Below the pieces are notes generated by a model that worked only from the letters and a program-made list of their open reading frames with translations, did no database searches and was not told where the DNA came from. Shown one piece after another: positions 62,204 to 64,000 of a DNA stretch of 64,000 bases. Source of the DNA: Lottia gigantea (lineage: Eukaryota; Mollusca; Gastropoda; Lottiidae). The DNA is taken from the NCBI RefSeq assembly GCF_000327385.1, contig NW_008709815.1, positions 862,143-926,142 of the forward strand. Reading direction: 5' to 3'. How positions within the stretch are numbered: the first letter of the stretch is position 1; each line of letters starts with the position of its first letter. The translations under genes were made by a program, and so were the position numbers.

Positions 62204-62479
62204 ATATCCGATAAAAAAAAAAGATTGCTCTTAAAGGAACTTCCTTAATGGTATTACACTTCTCATTTGCATATCAGCATTGCTTGAAAATTAATACGAG
62301 TTGTCGCCGAAAGAACTTACCCCAACAGCTGCAAATATCATGGCAGTTGTAACCTTTCAATAAACGAATCTCAACGATTAAGATTTATCGATATGAATTA
62401 GCCTAAATAAATGAACATAAGCTTCGTGTAGTCTAGTTCGAATCGCTAAAAAAGTGTCTCTTGTGAATATCAGCCAATT

Positions 62480-62810
62480 TGTTTGTTAGGACAAGGGCAA
62501 TGATTCAAAAAAGCTTTCATCGAAAAATAGTGACACCTATCTGAACATTTACCAAAATACAAAAGCATAAAAAGAATCGTCAGAATCTAATCCAAACTGT
62601 GAACTCTCTATCGCTGAAAGGTCATTTTTGCGTGATTTAAGGGCAATAACTACAAAGCTCAGAAAATTGAAAGAACTAAACTCATTTGAAATCTCAACAA
62701 TATTCACAATAATAGCAAGTTTCGTCAAAACAATCAAAAACGTTCAAAAGCTAACGTTAACGTTTTCAGGGTAATTCAAGGGCAATAACTCAAAACAAAG
62801 TTGTGGGAAA
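62480..62810. repeat. Dispersed repeat with GGGCAATAACTC motifs
   Basis: CAAGGGCAATGATTC (about 62490), AAGGGCAATAACTAC (about 62638) and CAAGGGCAATAACTCAAAAC (about 62777) occur at roughly 140-bp steps, like the pieces at 42490-42900. This suggests a dispersed repeat that is itself made of tandem subunits. Confidence 0.5.
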
Positions 62811-63625
62811 TAAGAGAATAATTCATTGACGGTGTGCTACAGCAATTCACATTATAAAATTTGTGATGCATGTATATGAAATATATGAAATAGGAGGTGG
62901 TCAGGCGAATAATTAGACAAGTATGTCCCTTTAAGGTTATACGTTTCATGTGATTTAAGTCATTCACCCTGACCCATATATACTGACACAGTTACCTTAT
63001 ATACCTTGCGTGTAGGTCTTTATGTTGTTGTAAGTATATCTTCGGTTTTTGCTTTTGAAACTCAATTCTGGTGACCTAGTGATGCAACTGGATAATTCAG
63101 CACATTCAGTGTGCAGTTTGTAGTAAGATCAATATAATTCCTGAGATTGCAGTCCAGTTTATGTATTTTTATACTTTCAATCACCTTTTGTCATCCTTTC
63201 CTAAGTTGCTCGCAAGGGATTAACAGATGTTGTTTGATACCAGCTTCTTCACAGAAACATACCTTTAGTTGTTATTATGCATCTCATAGAATCAACAAAA
63301 GTGTATGCTTTTATAGAATACTGATGTTTTAATGCAAAACACGTAGACGTGGCCATTGTGGTATCCTCTCCCTAAAAGTTTCGAAATGGACTCAAATTTT
63401 GGCTAATTGTTAATATGTTGTTCCTTGCATCGTATATTGCACCAAAAGCAATTTCATATGACTTTTCTCTTGTCCTTTTGAATAGCGAATAAATGTATTT
63501 AAATCCCAGAATCACCTTTTACAGTGATGCAAGTCGACTTAGAGGCTGTGTACGTAAACGATCCCTATACTTTTGGAAATCGAAAAGTTTTCCACTTATT
63601 GCACCACATGATATAAGAAGGTAGA

Positions 63626-64000
63626 ATGAATTGGTTGTTCGTTATATTTGGATTATTGGTTTTGTGGTTGATAGTATCTTGGTTCAGAAAGCCACAGGAA
63701 AGACCATTACCACCAGGACCTCCTCTTCTCGAATGTCTTCAAATCTTCAAAAGCTGTCTGAAAAAGTTTGAAATACATCTTATTTCTGAAAAACTGTGGA
63801 GACGTTATGGGGAACTTGTCCTGGTTAACTTTCTGGGGAAGGACATAATTTTTGTAAATAGTGTTCGCTTGGCTCGGAAATTATTTACTTCAGCACAATA
63901 CAAGGATTATACCAACGATAGGCCGCCCTCTTTCATCCGAAACGCATTTTCCAAAGGGGGCAAGGATGTAGTCTTTGGTGATAATTGTGAACTACAAGCA
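63626..64000 (+). CDS. Cytochrome P450, CYP2 clan, P450-B (5' part, cut by window end)
   Basis: ATG at 63626 opens a frame of 125 codons that is still open at the last base. It begins MNWLFVIFGLLVLWLIVSWF, a membrane anchor, then the PLPPGPPLLECL hinge. Later NDRPPSFIRN lines up with ADRPPSFFKT of P450-A, and the spacing between hinge and this motif is the same, so the two are close paralogues. The remaining exons, with I-helix and haem loop, lie outside. No frame problem in the visible part. Confidence 0.9.
   Translation, partial: MNWLFVIFGLLVLWLIVSWFRKPQERPLPPGPPLLECLQIFKSCLKKFEIHLISEKLWRRYGELVLVNFLGKDIIFVNSVRLARKLFTSAQYKDYTNDRPPSFIRNAFSKGGKDVVFGDNCELQA

Larger units (their letters stand above)
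60138..63625. other. Intergenic between FRRS1-like B and P450-B
   Basis: Two genes face away from each other here, so both promoters should lie in this stretch, but I cannot point to elements. It holds a short tandem repeat (62056-62203) and dispersed-repeat pieces (62480-62810). Open frames seen are short and have no known domain. Confidence 0.5.

Overview
This is AT-rich, intron-dense animal DNA. The gene content and repeat types point to a marine bilaterian invertebrate, most probably a mollusc: a TRPA1-type channel with many ankyrin exons, lineage-expanded FRRS1-like reductases, secreted PAN plus fucolectin-type lectins, and SINE tails ending in ATTC-rich simple repeats. All genes were built by hand from reading frames plus GT/AG splice sites with matching phase. 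No transcript or database evidence was available.

Layout. 1-3616: no convincing gene. 3617-21255 (+): a TRPA1-like cation channel gene with two candidate first exons (3617 and 7997), at least 14 ankyrin-like units, six membrane segments and a C-terminal coiled region. It crosses a 50-N gap in an intron. 23937-29521 (+): a complete 13-coding-exon SLC6 neurotransmitter/amino-acid transporter with altered ion-site residues. 31972-38564 (+): ferric-chelate-reductase-1-like protein A (reeler, Thr-rich linker, DOMON, cytochrome b561). 40779-43666 (+): a small secreted PAN plus F5/8C (fucolectin-like) protein. 43900-47420: satellite and minisatellite DNA. 47952-48169 (+): an orphan PAN-like terminal exon. 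48550-51408 (-): a complete five-coding-exon CYP2-clan cytochrome P450. 54047-60122 (-): a second FRRS1-like gene, convergent to the first and lacking its long Thr-rich linker. 63626-64000 (+): the first exon of a second P450 that runs off the window.

The genes are unrelated in pathway except for the two FRRS1-like paralogues, the two P450 paralogues and the two PAN units. The 31-64 kb part therefore looks like a region of local gene duplication broken up by satellites and MITEs. Two small indels in A-runs of the TRPA1 gene look like assembly errors rather than gene death.

I found no retrovirus, LTR element, Polinton or CRISPR array. I found no clear RNA gene; the tRNA-like signals seen belong to SINEs. 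The most interesting points are the putative alternative first exons and the shortened pore filter of TRPA1, the altered sodium/chloride site of the SLC6 protein, the P450 lacking the I-helix acid residue, and the nested satellite with a conserved hairpin.
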